Shown here piece after piece: positions 28,501 through 37,961 of a DNA stretch of 64,000 nt (positions within the stretch are counted from its first letter, which is position 1; each line of letters starts with the position of its first letter). The DNA comes from Aliidiomarina haloalkalitolerans (lineage in GTDB: Bacteria; Pseudomonadota; Gammaproteobacteria; Enterobacterales; Alteromonadaceae): assembly GCF_003987315.1 (NCBI RefSeq), contig NZ_PIPI01000001.1, positions 372,001 through 436,000 on the forward strand. The letters are read 5' to 3'. The position numbers and the translations under genes were made by a program. A model generated the notes under the pieces. The model saw only the letters and a list, made by a program, of their open reading frames with translations. It did no database searches and was not told where the DNA came from.

Positions 28501-30333
28501 ATGCAAGAACCAAGTGTAGAGCCATTTAACGCCCAAGAATTTATCCGCAATTTAACCCACCAACCCGGCGTATACCGAATGTACGACGTCAACGGTGAGG
28601 TTATTTATGTGGGTAAAGCAAAAGACCTGAAAAAACGTGTCAGTAGTTATTTCCGGAAACAACTCGACTCAGTTAAAACGCAAGCGCTCGTCAGTCAAAT
28701 TAATCGGATCGACGTGACCGTAACGAATACGGAGGTCGAAGCGTTAATTCTGGAAAATAGCTTTATTAAAAGTCACCTCCCACGCTACAACGTGCTTCTC
28801 CGCGACGACAAGTCGTACCCATATATCTTTATCAGCGCTCACGAGCACCCGCGGATTGCATATCATCGTGGTGCACGCCGAGAAAAGGGCGAGTATTTCG
28901 GCCCCTTCCCAAATGGCGGTGCAGTGCGTGAAAGTTTACGTTTAGTGCAAAAACTGTTTCCTGTTCGCCAATGTGACGATAGCTACTATAAAGCGCGCAG
29001 TCGACCATGCTTACAACACCAGTTGCAGCGCTGTTTAGCGCCGTGTGTCGGGATTGCCGATGAGCAGGAGTATCAAGAGCAGGTACGTTTAGCGAAATTA
29101 TTTTTAAAAGGGCGTAATTCGGACGTTATCACCACGCTCGTCGGGAAAATGGAAAACGCGAGCATGGCCCTTGAGTTTGAAAAAGCGGCGCGCTATCGCG
29201 ATCAAATCACCGCATTACGACGGATACAAGAACAGAACTCGGTGAGCGGCAACCAACATGAGCTTGACGCCATTGCCCTTTATCGGGAATCTGGTTTCAC
29301 CTGTGTGCACTTGTTAACAGTGCGCCAAAACGCAGTGCAGGGCAGTCGTAGCTACTTTCCGAAAGTTCCTCAGCATAGTTCAGACGAAGAAATCATGGAG
29401 TCGTTTCTGGTTCAATACTACTTGAATCAAAACCATGGCGAACGGATCCCGGCAGAGATTCTCGTACCGTCGCTGAAGCTCGCTACCGACGAACTAACCA
29501 CGCAGCTGCGCAGTGCGCTTGGTGTAAACTGCAAGGTTATTCAACCTAAACGAGGCGAGCGCGCGCAATATCTTGCGTTAGCAGGTAAAAATGCGATGAA
29601 CGCGGTACAAAGTAAACTTGGTCTGCAATCAACTATGGATACGCGACTGCGAGCTTTGGCAAAGGTGCTGCCAGATAGTAAAACAATTGAGCGCATGGAA
29701 TGCTTCGATATTTCCCATACCATGGGCGAAGCAACAGTGGCGTCATGTGTGGTATTTGACTCGCAAGGTCCGCGCAAAGCCGATTACCGCCGGTATAATA
29801 TTACTGATATCACACCAGGTGACGATTACGCCGCGATGGCGCAAGCACTCGAAAAGCGCTATAAAAATGCCATTGAAAAAGAAAATGTTCCTGACTTGTT
29901 ATTGATTGATGGCGGCAAAGGGCAGCTAACCCAAGCCGAGACATACTTTAAAGACTGGCCACAACCACCGATTTTACTTGGTGTTGCCAAAGGTGAAAGT
30001 CGTCGTCCTGGGCTAGAAACCTTGATCTTTGGCTATAGCCGTAAAACTATTCAGCTGCCTGCAGACCATTCAGGTTTGCATTTAATTCAGTTCATACGTG
30101 ATGAGGCGCACCGTTTTGCCATCACCGGGCACCGCCAACGCCGCGCGAAAGCACGAAAAACGTCGAGCCTTGAGAGTATTCCGGCGGTTGGCGCTAAACG
30201 GCGGCAAAATTTATTGAAATATCTTGGTGGATTACAGCAAGTAAAAAGCGCTAGTATAGAACAGCTTGCCAATGTGCCAGGAATCAGCCGAAGTCTGGCC
30301 GAAACGATTTACTATGCTTTGCGTGATGAATGA
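28501..30333 (+). CDS. uvrC: excinuclease ABC subunit C
   Basis: 610 residues, as in E. coli. N-terminal GIY-YIG nuclease domain (PGVYRMYDVNGEVIYVGKAK, residues 18-37) makes the 3' incision; the UVR motif that binds UvrB is near residues 205-240 (MENASMALEFEKAARYRDQI); the RNase H-like endonuclease domain for the 5' incision holds ECFDISH and LLIDGGKGQL; helix-hairpin-helix motifs close the protein (IPAVGAKRRQNLLKYLGG and NVPGISRSLAETIY). It lies between the uvrY-like gene and pgsA. Confidence 0.98.
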   Translation: MQEPSVEPFNAQEFIRNLTHQPGVYRMYDVNGEVIYVGKAKDLKKRVSSYFRKQLDSVKTQALVSQINRIDVTVTNTEVEALILENSFIKSHLPRYNVLLRDDKSYPYIFISAHEHPRIAYHRGARREKGEYFGPFPNGGAVRESLRLVQKLFPVRQCDDSYYKARSRPCLQHQLQRCLAPCVGIADEQEYQEQVRLAKLFLKGRNSDVITTLVGKMENASMALEFEKAARYRDQITALRRIQEQNSVSGNQHELDAIALYRESGFTCVHLLTVRQNAVQGSRSYFPKVPQHSSDEEIMESFLVQYYLNQNHGERIPAEILVPSLKLATDELTTQLRSALGVNCKVIQPKRGERAQYLALAGKNAMNAVQSKLGLQSTMDTRLRALAKVLPDSKTIERMECFDISHTMGEATVASCVVFDSQGPRKADYRRYNITDITPGDDYAAMAQALEKRYKNAIEKENVPDLLLIDGGKGQLTQAETYFKDWPQPPILLGVAKGESRRPGLETLIFGYSRKTIQLPADHSGLHLIQFIRDEAHRFAITGHRQRRAKARKTSSLESIPAVGAKRRQNLLKYLGGLQQVKSASIEQLANVPGISRSLAETIYYALRDE

Positions 30334-30384
30334 TTCCGCAACAGTTGTAAAACTGACTACCGTGATAACAATGAGAAACTTAGT

Positions 30385-30933
30385 ATGTGGAGTATTCCAA
30401 ATCTTTTGACGTCGTTCCGGATATTGCTGATTCCGGTGTTCTTGGTTGTCTTCTACTTGCCAATTGAACATGCTCATTTTTATGCAGCGTTGGTGTTTGT
30501 CATCGCAGCAATCACAGATGGTTTAGACGGTTACATTGCCCGCAAGCTTGAACAACACACGAAATTTGGTGCGTTTCTTGACCCTGTAGCCGATAAAATC
30601 ATGGTGGCGGCAGCGTTAATTGCAGTTGTGGAGTACCACAATACGCTGTGGATCACGATTCCAGCGCTAGTGATTATTAGCCGTGAACTGATTATTTCGG
30701 CGTTGCGTGAATGGATGGCCGAAATTGGTAAACGTGACAGTGTGGCCGTATCAACGCTTGGGAAAGTTAAAACAACGGCACAAATGGTTGCGTTAACTGG
30801 CTTGCTTTGGAGTGCGAATACGTTTGTCATTGCATTAGGAACGATTGCTTTATACATCGCCGCAATTCTTACTTTTTGGTCGATGTACCTGTATTTAACG
30901 GCTGCGTGGGCCGACTTAACTCACGATAGTTAA
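30385..30933 (+). CDS. pgsA: CDP-diacylglycerol--glycerol-3-phosphate 3-phosphatidyltransferase
   Basis: 182 residues with about four membrane helices. The CDP-alcohol phosphatidyltransferase motif is complete: Asp45-Gly-x-Asp48-Gly with Ala52-Arg53, Gly62, Asp66 and Asp70. It makes phosphatidylglycerol phosphate, the precursor for phosphatidylglycerol and, through the cls product encoded near 62 kb, cardiolipin. The order uvrC-pgsA followed by tRNA-Gly-Cys-Leu is the same as in E. coli. Confidence 0.97.
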   Translation: MWSIPNLLTSFRILLIPVFLVVFYLPIEHAHFYAALVFVIAAITDGLDGYIARKLEQHTKFGAFLDPVADKIMVAAALIAVVEYHNTLWITIPALVIISRELIISALREWMAEIGKRDSVAVSTLGKVKTTAQMVALTGLLWSANTFVIALGTIALYIAAILTFWSMYLYLTAAWADLTHDS

Positions 30934-31037
30934 ATAACTACTGGATTGATGTTGCTGAATTTTCAGACCCATTTTGATCGAGAATGCAGCAAACTAGCTA
31001 AAAAATCAGCAAACAAACAAAAAAACGAAATTTTCTG

Positions 31038-31065
31038 TTGACTGAAATAAAAGGGTAGGTAGAAT
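31038..31065 (+). promoter_or_regulatory. putative promoter of the tRNA-Gly-Cys-Leu operon
   Basis: TTGACT (31038-31043), 16-base spacer, TAGAAT (31060-31065), followed by a G/C-rich GGCGAGCC discriminator typical of stable-RNA promoters. Confidence 0.6.
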
Positions 31066-31107
31066 GGCGAGCCACTGGGGCAGCGCTCTGGTAGCAATAA
31101 AGCAAAC

Positions 31108-31183
<76 letters not shown>

Positions 31184-31199
31184 AGCTTTATTCAACCCA

Positions 31200-31273
31200 G
31201 GCGGGTTGGCAGAATGGCTATGCAGCGGATTGCAAATCCGTGGATCTCGGTTCGACTCCGGGACCCGCCTCCA
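31200..31273 (+). tRNA. tRNA-Cys(GCA)
   Basis: 74 bases, starts GGCGGGTTGGCAGAATGG, anticodon loop TTGCAAA (anticodon GCA), T loop GGTTCGACTCC, encoded CCA; 16 bases after tRNA-Gly. Confidence 0.97.
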
Positions 31274-31309
31274 GTTTAAAACACTATAAGAAATAGTGCC
31301 TACGAATAA

Positions 31310-31396
31310 GCCCGGGTGGTGAAATTGGTAGACACAAGGGATTTAAAATCCCTCGACTTAACGGTCGTGCCGGTTCGAGTCCGGCCCCGGGCACCA
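31310..31396 (+). tRNA. tRNA-Leu(TAA)
   Basis: 87 bases with a long variable arm, starts GCCCGGGTGGTGAAATTGG, anticodon loop TTTAAAA (anticodon TAA), T loop GGTTCGAGTCC, encoded CCA. It ends 5 bases before the converging LysR gene's stop codon. Confidence 0.97.
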
Positions 31397-31401
31397 TTTC
31401 T

Positions 31402-32322
31402 TTATCGCTTCTGTTTCTCTACCGTTTCAACCACATGACGCATCCAGTTCACTAATGCAACAATGGCCATTTCACGTTGGCTCTCACGTCGCACTGAAAT
31501 ATGCAAACCATGTTTACCGTCTAAGCTAAAACCAGGCACTTCCACCAAGTCACCTTCAGTTGCTGCTTTGGCATAGCACTCAGGTAACAGCATTAAACGT
31601 CCGGTGAACTGCGCGAGCTCAACCGCCATACTCGTGTTATTTACAAACTGCACGTTCTCATTGTTAATCTTGCTTTCATAAGCGCGATTCCAACGGTCCC
31701 AGTCCTTGTTCGTATTAACGGCTACAAACTTGTATTCATTCAAGTTGTCTTTCGTTGGCTCAGGAACGGCAGCAGGGCGGATTAAAATTAAACGCGGCTC
31801 CGTTAGTCGCCAATTCACCACAGCCTTCTGGGCCGGCGCACTGAACGTGAGCAGGGCATCGAGCTCACCATGGAGAATTTCGTGGGTTAGCGGGCCTTCG
31901 TTCTGACGACTGAGGTATTCTGGCACCTGCACGCATTGCAGTTCCAAATGCGGGTAGAGCTGATTGAACTCAGTTAGCAAAGGACCTAACCACCAGCGCA
32001 GTAATTCACTACTAATACCGAGTGTGATAGTCCGGCGTGCATGGTCGCCATTTTTCATAGTGCGCTTAACTAGGCGCTCGATTTGCCGGAATACGCGAGA
32101 AAGGTCAGATGCTAGCGCGTCACCCGCTGGCGTTAGCGCGTGTACGCGATTGTCGCGTTGTACAAGACGCACACCGAGCTGCTCTTCGAGCGTGGTCATT
32201 TGGCGACTAATGGCAGATTGCGTGACACCAAGTTCAGCGGCTGCAGCTTTGAAACTACCGAGACGCGCGACGCTTTCAAATACGCGCAATGCATTTAAAG
32301 AGGGAAGAGAATTTGGATTCAT
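31402..32322 (-). CDS. LysR family transcriptional regulator (GcvA-like)
   Basis: 306 residues. The N-terminal winged helix-turn-helix is typical (SLNALRVFESVARLGSFKAA, ELGVTQSAISRQ, then LEEQLGVRLVQR); the C-terminal periplasmic-binding-like effector domain runs from about residue 95 to 300. The N-terminal style resembles the GcvA/AmpR subgroup. The start ATG 32322 fits the family; an in-frame ATG at 32352 is possible and neither has a strong ribosome site. It is divergent from a LysE-type exporter, suggesting it senses an amino acid and controls that exporter. Confidence 0.85.
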   Translation of the reverse strand: MNPNSLPSLNALRVFESVARLGSFKAAAAELGVTQSAISRQMTTLEEQLGVRLVQRDNRVHALTPAGDALASDLSRVFRQIERLVKRTMKNGDHARRTITLGISSELLRWWLGPLLTEFNQLYPHLELQCVQVPEYLSRQNEGPLTHEILHGELDALLTFSAPAQKAVVNWRLTEPRLILIRPAAVPEPTKDNLNEYKFVAVNTNKDWDRWNRAYESKINNENVQFVNNTSMAVELAQFTGRLMLLPECYAKAATEGDLVEVPGFSLDGKHGLHISVRRESQREMAIVALVNWMRHVVETVEKQKR

Positions 32323-32363
32323 ATTTATTACACCGTATTGAGTTAAAATCATCTTAGATGAAT

Positions 32364-32403
32364 CTTATTTAAGAAGCAAATAAGTTGTTCACAGCCTGTG
32401 GAA
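32364..32403. promoter_or_regulatory. inverted repeats between the LysR and LysE genes, candidate operator
   Basis: CTTATTT (32364-32370) and AAATAAG (32378-32384) form a perfect 7-bp inverted repeat with a 7-base centre; just downstream TTCACAGCCTGTGGAA (32388-32403) is a near-palindrome with a T-N-A spacing typical of LysR boxes. Both lie in the divergent promoter region. Confidence 0.4.
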
Positions 32404-32449
32404 TAAACCTTAGAATGGATTAACTCTCTTTTAATCAGTGACTTTAGGT

Positions 32450-33112
32450 ATGTTTGACGAATTATTCTCTAATCGCTATGCCGCCGAATTTATCGCCATG
32501 GCCATTGCTCATGCGTTTGCAGTTGCCAGCCCAGGCCCTGACTTTGCTGTGGTAAGCCGCTACAGTATTCGGCATGGCACCCGCGTGGCAGTATGGGTCA
32601 GTTTCGGCATTGCACTAGGCATTTTGGTGCACGTGACCTATTCCATTCTCGGTTTGGCTTTAGTCATTCATCAAACGCCTTGGCTGTACCAGCTGTTAAT
32701 GTTAGTCGCCGCAAGTTATTTCTTTTGGCTCGGTTGGCAAGCGATGCGCTCACAGCCACCCACAGAAACGAACGAGATTGAAGTGACTGGCTTTGAAGCG
32801 GAAGTATCAGCCCGCAGAGCTGTAGTGATAGGTTTCTTCACTAACGGTTTGAATGTGAAAGCCACGATGTTCTTTCTGGCATTGTTTACTTCGATTATTG
32901 CGACGACGACACCAGTCACTGTTAAAGCGGGCTATGGTATTTACTTAGCCTGTGCCACCTTTGCGTGGTTCGCCACGCTCAGCTATTTATTGGGGCGTAG
33001 TCGCGTTCGGCAAACTTTACTCAAAAAAGGCTATTGGTTTGACCGCATCATGGGCGGAATTCTATGGTTATTAGCAATGAATCTCGTTTGGATGTGGCTG
33101 CAGGGGCTTTGA
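32450..33112 (+). CDS. LysE/RhtB family amino-acid exporter
   Basis: 220 residues with five to six hydrophobic helices. The family signature ASPGPDFAVVSRYSIRHGTR lies near residue 25-45 and is followed by GIALGILVHVTYSILGLA. Members export amino acids such as homoserine, threonine, lysine or others; the substrate cannot be told here. ATG 32450 was chosen; an in-frame GTG at 32438 is possible. Divergent from a LysR regulator, its probable controller. Confidence 0.88.
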   Translation: MFDELFSNRYAAEFIAMAIAHAFAVASPGPDFAVVSRYSIRHGTRVAVWVSFGIALGILVHVTYSILGLALVIHQTPWLYQLLMLVAASYFFWLGWQAMRSQPPTETNEIEVTGFEAEVSARRAVVIGFFTNGLNVKATMFFLALFTSIIATTTPVTVKAGYGIYLACATFAWFATLSYLLGRSRVRQTLLKKGYWFDRIMGGILWLLAMNLVWMWLQGL

Positions 33113-33173
33113 TTGCGCTATAATCGGCGGTTCTACTAATTTATTCTTGTCGTAATGAGTCATAGGCGATTGC

Positions 33174-34052
33174 ATGCAGCTGTTTGTTAAAGATTTAACC
33201 GTTATCGATTTCTCATATCTGTGCCCACAACGTGGGATAGTTGGGGAAAGCTGGATCGTCGATATTTTGCTAGACGGCTCCTTAAATGACCAGTCAATGG
33301 TCTTGGATTTCGGTCGGGTTAAAAAACAAATAAAAGCAATTATTGACCAGTCGGTTGACCACAAACTTCTTGTGCCGAGTGAGCACCCTTATACGTTGGT
33401 AACCAAGCACGAGAATGAAACGCATTATTGGGTTGATTTTGTGCGGCCACAAAACTCGATCCACTTGTTTTGTCCAGCCGATGCTTATGCGTTTATTGAC
33501 GCCCCAGAAATCGATATGGCGGCTACGGTCGCGTATTTGCATGCGGTGATTAAAAAAGAACTCCCGACCAATGTAAAAGGGCTTGAGCTCAACTTGCGGG
33601 CGGAAGAAATACCAAGCTTTTATTATCATTACACCCATGGTTTAAAAAAGCACGATGGCAACTGCCAACGCATCGCGCATGGTCACCGCTCGGCGATTCA
33701 AATCTTTCTCGATGGCATGCGCAGCCCAGCTTGGGAGCAACGCTGGTCGCGGCGCTGGCAGGACATCTATATTGGCACTGCAGAAGACGTGGTTGCGAAA
33801 GAACACATGACCTTGAGTACAGCCGCCCAAGACCTAATCGATTCACAACATGTCTGCTACTCGTATTTGGCCGAACAGGGCGTGTTCGAACTTGCATTGC
33901 CTAAAGCGGAAAACGAAGTGATGACGGCTGATTCCACGGTTGAATGTATTGCAGAATACATTGCTAAAGAAATTAAAAACCAAGAACCTTCTCATGACAT
34001 TAAAGTCATAGCGTTCGAAGGGGTTGGTAAAGGAGCGATAGGCTATGCATAA
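33174..34052 (+). CDS. tandem 6-pyruvoyl-tetrahydropterin synthase/QueD-like protein
   Basis: 292 residues, roughly twice a QueD. The first half (LFVKDLTVIDFSYLCPQ to about residue 120) keeps the fold pattern including MVLDFGRVKKQIKAIID and DHKLL but has GESW where the zinc-binding HGH should be. The second half has a full set: YHYTHGL, then NCQRIAHGHRS, giving the catalytic cysteine and three histidines of QueD. The family makes 6-carboxy- or 6-pyruvoyl-tetrahydropterin. The role of this two-domain form is not established. It overlaps the M23 peptidase gene by 8 bases. Confidence 0.8.
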   Translation: MQLFVKDLTVIDFSYLCPQRGIVGESWIVDILLDGSLNDQSMVLDFGRVKKQIKAIIDQSVDHKLLVPSEHPYTLVTKHENETHYWVDFVRPQNSIHLFCPADAYAFIDAPEIDMAATVAYLHAVIKKELPTNVKGLELNLRAEEIPSFYYHYTHGLKKHDGNCQRIAHGHRSAIQIFLDGMRSPAWEQRWSRRWQDIYIGTAEDVVAKEHMTLSTAAQDLIDSQHVCYSYLAEQGVFELALPKAENEVMTADSTVECIAEYIAKEIKNQEPSHDIKVIAFEGVGKGAIGYA

Positions 34053-34881
34053 ACTTGGGAATTGGGTTACAAGCCTTTTCAGTGTGCTTGTTCTTTGTTG
34101 CGCACTCACAATTGGACAGGCATTCGCAGCAGAGCCAAAACTACGCGGCGATTTTGTGCAAGGCGCTATGATTGTTGGCAAAACCAGCGCTGGTAGTGAA
34201 GTACGTTTGAATGGTAATCCGTTGAAAGTAAGCCCTGAGGGCTATTTCGTGTTCGGTATTGGTCGTGACGATGTTGAGCCTCTCGTACTAGCAGTGGTCA
34301 GCAAAGGTGGTGAGCGCTGGCGACAAACGTTTACCATTACCACACGCAAGTTTGATATTCAGCGTGTTGATGGATTGCCGCAACAAACGGTGACACCGGA
34401 TCCAGACACGCAAGCGCGAATTGCTGAAGATAACCGCAAAATTGGTGCTGCTCGCAGTCTTGTCAGTTCTCGCACTGATTTTAATGGCGAATGGATTTGG
34501 CCAGCAGAAGGGCGCATTACCGGTGTTTACGGCAGCCAGCGAATTCTCAACGGTGAGCCTCGTGCGCCGCACTGGGGCTTAGATATTGCCAATGTCACCG
34601 GAACGCCAGTGTATGCACCTGCCGCAGGCGTGGTCCGCTTGGCTGAACCGGACTTGGTGCTGTCGGGTGGTACGCTGATTGTGGACCATGGCCACGATAT
34701 TTTTTCGAGCTTTCTGCACCTGCATGCGCTGCATGTTAATGTGGGGGATGAGATTCAAGCCGGAGATCTGATTGGTGAGATTGGTGCGACCGGTCGCGCA
34801 ACCGGCCCACACCTTGATTGGCGTATGAATTGGGGTGGTGTGCGCATTGACCCTGAACTACTACTTCCGCCGCGTCAATAG
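34045..34881 (+). CDS. M23 family metallopeptidase (LytM domain), exported
   Basis: 278 residues with a signal peptide (hydrophobic VLVLCCALTIGQAFA). A beta-rich N-terminal part (residues 30-115) precedes the LytM domain at about 150-270, which has the zinc ligands HxxxD in HWGLDIA and the later HLH and GPHLDW motifs, so it is catalytically complete. M23 enzymes cut peptide cross-links in peptidoglycan. It starts inside the preceding pterin-synthase-like gene, so the two are translated in sequence although no functional link is known. Confidence 0.9.
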   Translation: MHKLGNWVTSLFSVLVLCCALTIGQAFAAEPKLRGDFVQGAMIVGKTSAGSEVRLNGNPLKVSPEGYFVFGIGRDDVEPLVLAVVSKGGERWRQTFTITTRKFDIQRVDGLPQQTVTPDPDTQARIAEDNRKIGAARSLVSSRTDFNGEWIWPAEGRITGVYGSQRILNGEPRAPHWGLDIANVTGTPVYAPAAGVVRLAEPDLVLSGGTLIVDHGHDIFSSFLHLHALHVNVGDEIQAGDLIGEIGATGRATGPHLDWRMNWGGVRIDPELLLPPRQ

Positions 34882-34907
34882 ACGCGGCTCTTGCTAACAG
34901 GCGTTCT

Positions 34908-36686
34908 TCAGTCTAATTTTAACCAGCGTTTCGCTAGGCTTTTGTCCTGCAAGGTAAGTTTGTAGCCATCCGCAGGTGGGGCTTGCCAAACTAAGGTGAG
35001 TTCGCGCAAGCGATCGTGGGTGAAGACATGCAGGCGCACGCTGTCGCCAGGACTTGCGCGCCGCATGGCGTATTGAACGTTCGTAGACTTCGCCTCAAGG
35101 CCATCAATGGCCACTAGTCGATCTTTGACGCTTAGTCCCGCTTGCGCTGCCGCACTCCCTTCAAAAATCCGAGCCACCTCGTAACGTCCTCCTTGCTCCT
35201 GCATCACGGCACCGAAACTCACAGGTAACCGCGGCTCTCGCTGGCTAGTTTGCGGTTGCAGCGTGAGTGGATCGGCCGTGGCTGGTTCCACTTGAATCCC
35301 AAAGGCAGAAAACCATTCAGTAAGCTCAGGCGGCTGTTTTGCCTGTAACCAATGTTGTAGCGTTGCGGCAAAATCGGCGTTGGTAAACTTCTCAAAACCG
35401 GCGATTAAGTCCTTTGGGCTGGTACCGGTGGCTGCGTGCCGATGATACAAATAGTTCATAACATCAGCTAAGCTGTGACGATCCACACTTATTGTACGAA
35501 TGGCTAAATCAGCAAGTAAGGCAATGACTGCGCCTTTGGTGTAATAACTAACAATCGCATTCTGGCTATTTTCATTTTGTTGGTAAAAGGTCGTCCAAGT
35601 CGTTTGACTAGACTCTGTCAACGATTGCCTTAAAGGCCCTAAACCACGTAAAGCGCGAGTTAAGGTTTCACTCGTGCGATTGAGAAATTGCTCGGCAGTC
35701 ATGATACCGGCTTGATGCACGAAAAAGTCGTCCAAATAGGACGTAACGCCTTCGTAGAACCATAACTGCTCAGTGTATTGTTCACTTTGTAAATGATACG
35801 GGTGGAACCGTCGTGGACGCAGTTGCTTAACGTTCCAACTATGAAAATACTCGTGACTGCATAAACTTAAGAACGTGAAGTAGTCATTCGCCGCACTAGC
35901 CTGGGCTGCTGCGCCTTTGGGCGCCTCAAGGCTGTGGCGCGAGGTTAATAGGGCGGTTGAGTTGCGATGTTCGAGTCCGCCAAACCCATCGCCGACAACC
36001 ATGGTCAGAAATTTATAGTGATGAAAGGGCACATGCCCTTGGAAAAAATCAATTTGGCGTTGGCAAATCGCCGTGAGATCGTTGGCCACTTGTTCACGGT
36101 CGGCATAATGGCGACCAGCAAGCACGAGTTCATGTTCAATGTTATTGACTTGAAATGGAATCACATCAAGTTCGCCGATTAAGAACGGATGGTCAATTAA
36201 ACTGGCATAGTCGTCAGCACAAAATCGCTGGTGCTGCGGCGTTAACGTCGTAACACGTTTTAATCCGGTACTTATGGACCAATCAGAGTCAGGCGGCAAA
36301 ATTAACTCGACTTCCAATGGCCCGTCCCAATTTAAACACTCTAAACAGACAGCACTGGGATTAAAGAAGCCAAATTCGTCATTGAGCCAGGCGGTGCGAA
36401 CTGACAAGTCGAAGGCGTAGACCTTGTATTCAATGGTGACTTGCTCATCGGGGTGGCGAATCTCCCACGTGTTTTTATCCGGACGAATGTAATCGAGCGC
36501 ACCGCTTGTTCCAACTGCCGAAAAAGCCACGATGTGTTTTGCAAAATCTCGTATCATATAGCTGCCGGGTAACCACGCTGGGAGCCGCAGTCGTAAGGGG
36601 GCTGCAACGTTGCTCAGCTGCATGCGAACACAGAAATAGTGTTGGTTAGGATCACAAGAAATTTCATAGCGAACAGATTGTTGCAT
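34908..36686 (-). CDS. M61 family metallopeptidase with PDZ domain (glycyl aminopeptidase type)
   Basis: 592 residues. The N-terminal M61 domain contains LPAWLPGSYMIRDFAKHI; the zinc motif HEYFH is at residues 278-282, followed by SWNVKQLRP; a PDZ domain sits at about 490-580 (FEGSAAAQAGLSVKDRLVAIDG). No signal peptide is apparent, so it is likely cytoplasmic. Related enzymes remove N-terminal glycine or alanine. ATG 36686 was chosen; ATG 36704 is a close alternative. The gene stands alone and is divergent from the LytS-type kinase gene. Confidence 0.9.
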   Translation of the reverse strand: MQQSVRYEISCDPNQHYFCVRMQLSNVAAPLRLRLPAWLPGSYMIRDFAKHIVAFSAVGTSGALDYIRPDKNTWEIRHPDEQVTIEYKVYAFDLSVRTAWLNDEFGFFNPSAVCLECLNWDGPLEVELILPPDSDWSISTGLKRVTTLTPQHQRFCADDYASLIDHPFLIGELDVIPFQVNNIEHELVLAGRHYADREQVANDLTAICQRQIDFFQGHVPFHHYKFLTMVVGDGFGGLEHRNSTALLTSRHSLEAPKGAAAQASAANDYFTFLSLCSHEYFHSWNVKQLRPRRFHPYHLQSEQYTEQLWFYEGVTSYLDDFFVHQAGIMTAEQFLNRTSETLTRALRGLGPLRQSLTESSQTTWTTFYQQNENSQNAIVSYYTKGAVIALLADLAIRTISVDRHSLADVMNYLYHRHAATGTSPKDLIAGFEKFTNADFAATLQHWLQAKQPPELTEWFSAFGIQVEPATADPLTLQPQTSQREPRLPVSFGAVMQEQGGRYEVARIFEGSAAAQAGLSVKDRLVAIDGLEAKSTNVQYAMRRASPGDSVRLHVFTHDRLRELTLVWQAPPADGYKLTLQDKSLAKRWLKLD

Positions 36687-36869
36687 ACACAAGCACTCAT
36701 ACATCTCGAATGGGAAGTCAGTGTAGCATAGGGACAGTTAGCAAATGAATGCCTGAGAACTGCGACTAACGAACTGTTCTACCCGATTAATTACCGTTAC
36801 TTCCTGAAGAATTCCGCTAACATAGCGCTCAGGATGTATAAAAATTGTTAATTTTGCTAAGGATAGAGT

Positions 36870-37937
36870 TTGAACTGGCGCTCATTACTCGAAGATCGAA
36901 ATAAACTGTTCTGGCTCATGCAGATTGCGGGGTGGCTAGGCTATGCCCTCGTGCAATACATGGGGTCGCTCATGCATGAGATGCGCGAAATCTGGATCGC
37001 CATCGTTTTGCTTGGTGCGTATGCAGGGTTTTTATTGACCGTTCCAATGCGTTATATCTATCGCTCAATCTGGTCATGGCACCCGGCCTTGCAGTTAATT
37101 GTCGTTTTAGCTTGTTCCTACGTGGCCGCAGCGACTTGGGCTGTCATTGACAATTTAACCAATTGGGAAATCTACAAGTTTGGTTATCGACCAACGAACT
37201 TGTTGTTCTATTTCCAACACTCCATCGCCAAGTTTTACATTATGCTGACTTGGAGTGGCCTGTACTTTGTTATTAAATATTACCAGCTCTTGCAAGACGC
37301 TCGCCAAAAAGCACTGACAGCAGCGTCCATGGCTCATCAGTCGCAACTAAAAATGTTGCGTTATCAGCTTAACCCACATTTTCTGTTTAATACCTTGAAT
37401 GCGATTTCCACCTTGATCTTGGTAAATGACACCAAGAATGCGAATCAAATGATGAGTAAGCTGAGTCGCTTTTTACGCTTTTCGCTCGACAATGAACCGA
37501 TTAAACGGATTACGCTCGAGAAAGAAATGAAAGCCTTAATGTTGTATCTCGATATTGAGAAAGTGCGCTTTGCTGAGCGGCTTGATGTTCGTGTCGACAT
37601 CCAAGAAAAGGCGTTATCTGCGTTAGTTCCAAGCTTAATCCTCCAGCCATTGATTGAAAATGCGATCAAGTATGCGATTGCAAAAACAGAAGATACTGGA
37701 CGTATCGAAATACGTGCTTGGGTCGAGCATGGTGATTTGTGTATTACAATTGCGGATAACGGGCCGCAGCGCTTTGACGCGGAAAATGTGCAAGTCAAAG
37801 GCTCTGGCGTCGGCTTGGAAAATACACGTGAACGCCTCAAGGCCTTGTATGGAAAACAATTCTCATTTAATCTGTCTGCTAATGAGCCAACCGGTTGTCT
37901 GGTTAGCCTGCGTTTTCCATTTCAGTTAGCTGAATAA
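36870..37937 (+). CDS. LytS/YehU-type sensor histidine kinase
   Basis: 355 residues from a TTG start with AAGGA upstream. Four hydrophobic segments fill residues 12-140; the His_kinase domain has the phosphorylated histidine His170 in QLNPHFLFNTLN, and the ATPase domain has LILQPLIENAIKYA (N box), ITIADNGP and GSGVGLENTRERL (G boxes). Signal unknown; there is no extracellular sensor domain, so membrane or intramembrane sensing is likely. The cognate LytTR regulator follows after 24 bases. Confidence 0.92.
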   Translation: MNWRSLLEDRNKLFWLMQIAGWLGYALVQYMGSLMHEMREIWIAIVLLGAYAGFLLTVPMRYIYRSIWSWHPALQLIVVLACSYVAAATWAVIDNLTNWEIYKFGYRPTNLLFYFQHSIAKFYIMLTWSGLYFVIKYYQLLQDARQKALTAASMAHQSQLKMLRYQLNPHFLFNTLNAISTLILVNDTKNANQMMSKLSRFLRFSLDNEPIKRITLEKEMKALMLYLDIEKVRFAERLDVRVDIQEKALSALVPSLILQPLIENAIKYAIAKTEDTGRIEIRAWVEHGDLCITIADNGPQRFDAENVQVKGSGVGLENTRERLKALYGKQFSFNLSANEPTGCLVSLRFPFQLAE

Positions 37938-37961
37938 ACTAACCGCCTTCGAGTAGAGAGC

